A DNA stretch of 64,000 bases from Symbiodinium kawagutii (taxonomy: Eukaryota; Sar; Dinophyceae; Suessiales; Symbiodiniaceae), in contig VSDK01012688.1 in the NCBI GenBank assembly GCA_009767595.1, forward strand, positions 615,557 through 679,556, written 5' to 3'. The notes under the pieces were generated by a model. That model worked only from the letters and a program-made list of their open reading frames with translations. It was not told the origin of the DNA and ran no database searches. Each line of letters begins with the position of its first letter. Within the stretch, counting starts at the first letter, position 1. The position numbers and the translations under genes are program-made. Positions 63,661 through 64,000 of the stretch are shown here, one piece after another.

Positions 63661-64000
63661 GTTGGAGTCAACCCGCCCCGAACATTCACATATGATGTAT
63701 GTAGCCATAGTGTATATATATATATATATATGTAGATCAAGATGGTGTAGCTTAGGTCTCACAGTGATGTACAAACTTGTTCTTCCCACTCTAATGCGTT
63801 CAATGTCAAGCTTTTCTGCTCGAACCCCTAGAAGATCGGACTCACCGCTCGGAGCTGGCGCTTGGCACTAGCTGATGCATGGTGAGTATGCCGTGGCGGT
63901 TCATGAGGTAGTTGATACATGCGATGCCACTCCTCAAGAATAGGTGGATCGTCCCACGTTTGAATCCAAAATCGGGCAAATGGACGGGCAAACCGCAGTT

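Overview
This is a eukaryotic nuclear window, most likely from a dinoflagellate (Suessiales or Symbiodiniaceae type). The evidence is indirect. Nearly every supportable coding segment lies on the + strand. The exons are very short, some 50-250 nt, and separated by long introns. One junction needs a GA donor and another a GC donor. The introns are full of ~100-bp elements with terminal inverted repeats (TIRs), and there are LINE-type retroelements with a zinc finger and RNase H. I see no bacterial features, no convincing tRNA or rRNA, and no spliced-leader gene. Two assembly gaps occur at 16245-16310 and 40264-40501.

Layout. 0-3.1 kb: several + strand exons of an unrecognised gene, ending in a 92-codon terminal exon; this stretch has none of the TIR elements. 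5.4-18.1 kb: exons of one or more unrecognised proteins, with a convincing start region (5409-6501, three phase-compatible exons) and a convincing end (17658-18090, two phase-compatible exons). 18.2-19.6 kb: a 5'-truncated LINE with an 18-bp target-site duplication, inserted inside a TIR element. 20.4-26.3 kb: at least six exons repeating the motif TGK[DE]xYE[FL]GD[IL][ST][RK]. 27.5-28.6 kb: a large (TTGC)n/(TTTG)n microsatellite. 30.25-33.08 kb: a complete two-exon ubiquitin-specific protease of the USP35/USP38 type, the only gene I can name. 34-44.6 kb: short exons, many with alanine/leucine helical-repeat character, including a four-exon chain (43155-44618) whose phases all agree. 47.9-52 kb: isolated exons. 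53.9-56.65 kb: a second truncated LINE with a 16-bp target-site duplication, again inside the same TIR-element family. 56.7-61.7 kb: exons of a helical-repeat protein resembling heptatricopeptide/FASTK-type organelle RNA-binding proteins. 62.5-63.7 kb: further exon-like segments.

Main observation. Four TIR-element families (called A-D here) fill the introns. For family D, removing each of the two copies as a GT-AG intron joins flanking open frames in phase. For family A, the inverted repeat itself supplies both GT and AG. This is what introner elements (transposons that create introns) are expected to look like. Both LINE insertions landed in family-A copies. Exon borders come from reading frames and splice-site context only, so treat them as hypotheses. 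The USP and the two LINE reading frames are the secure calls.
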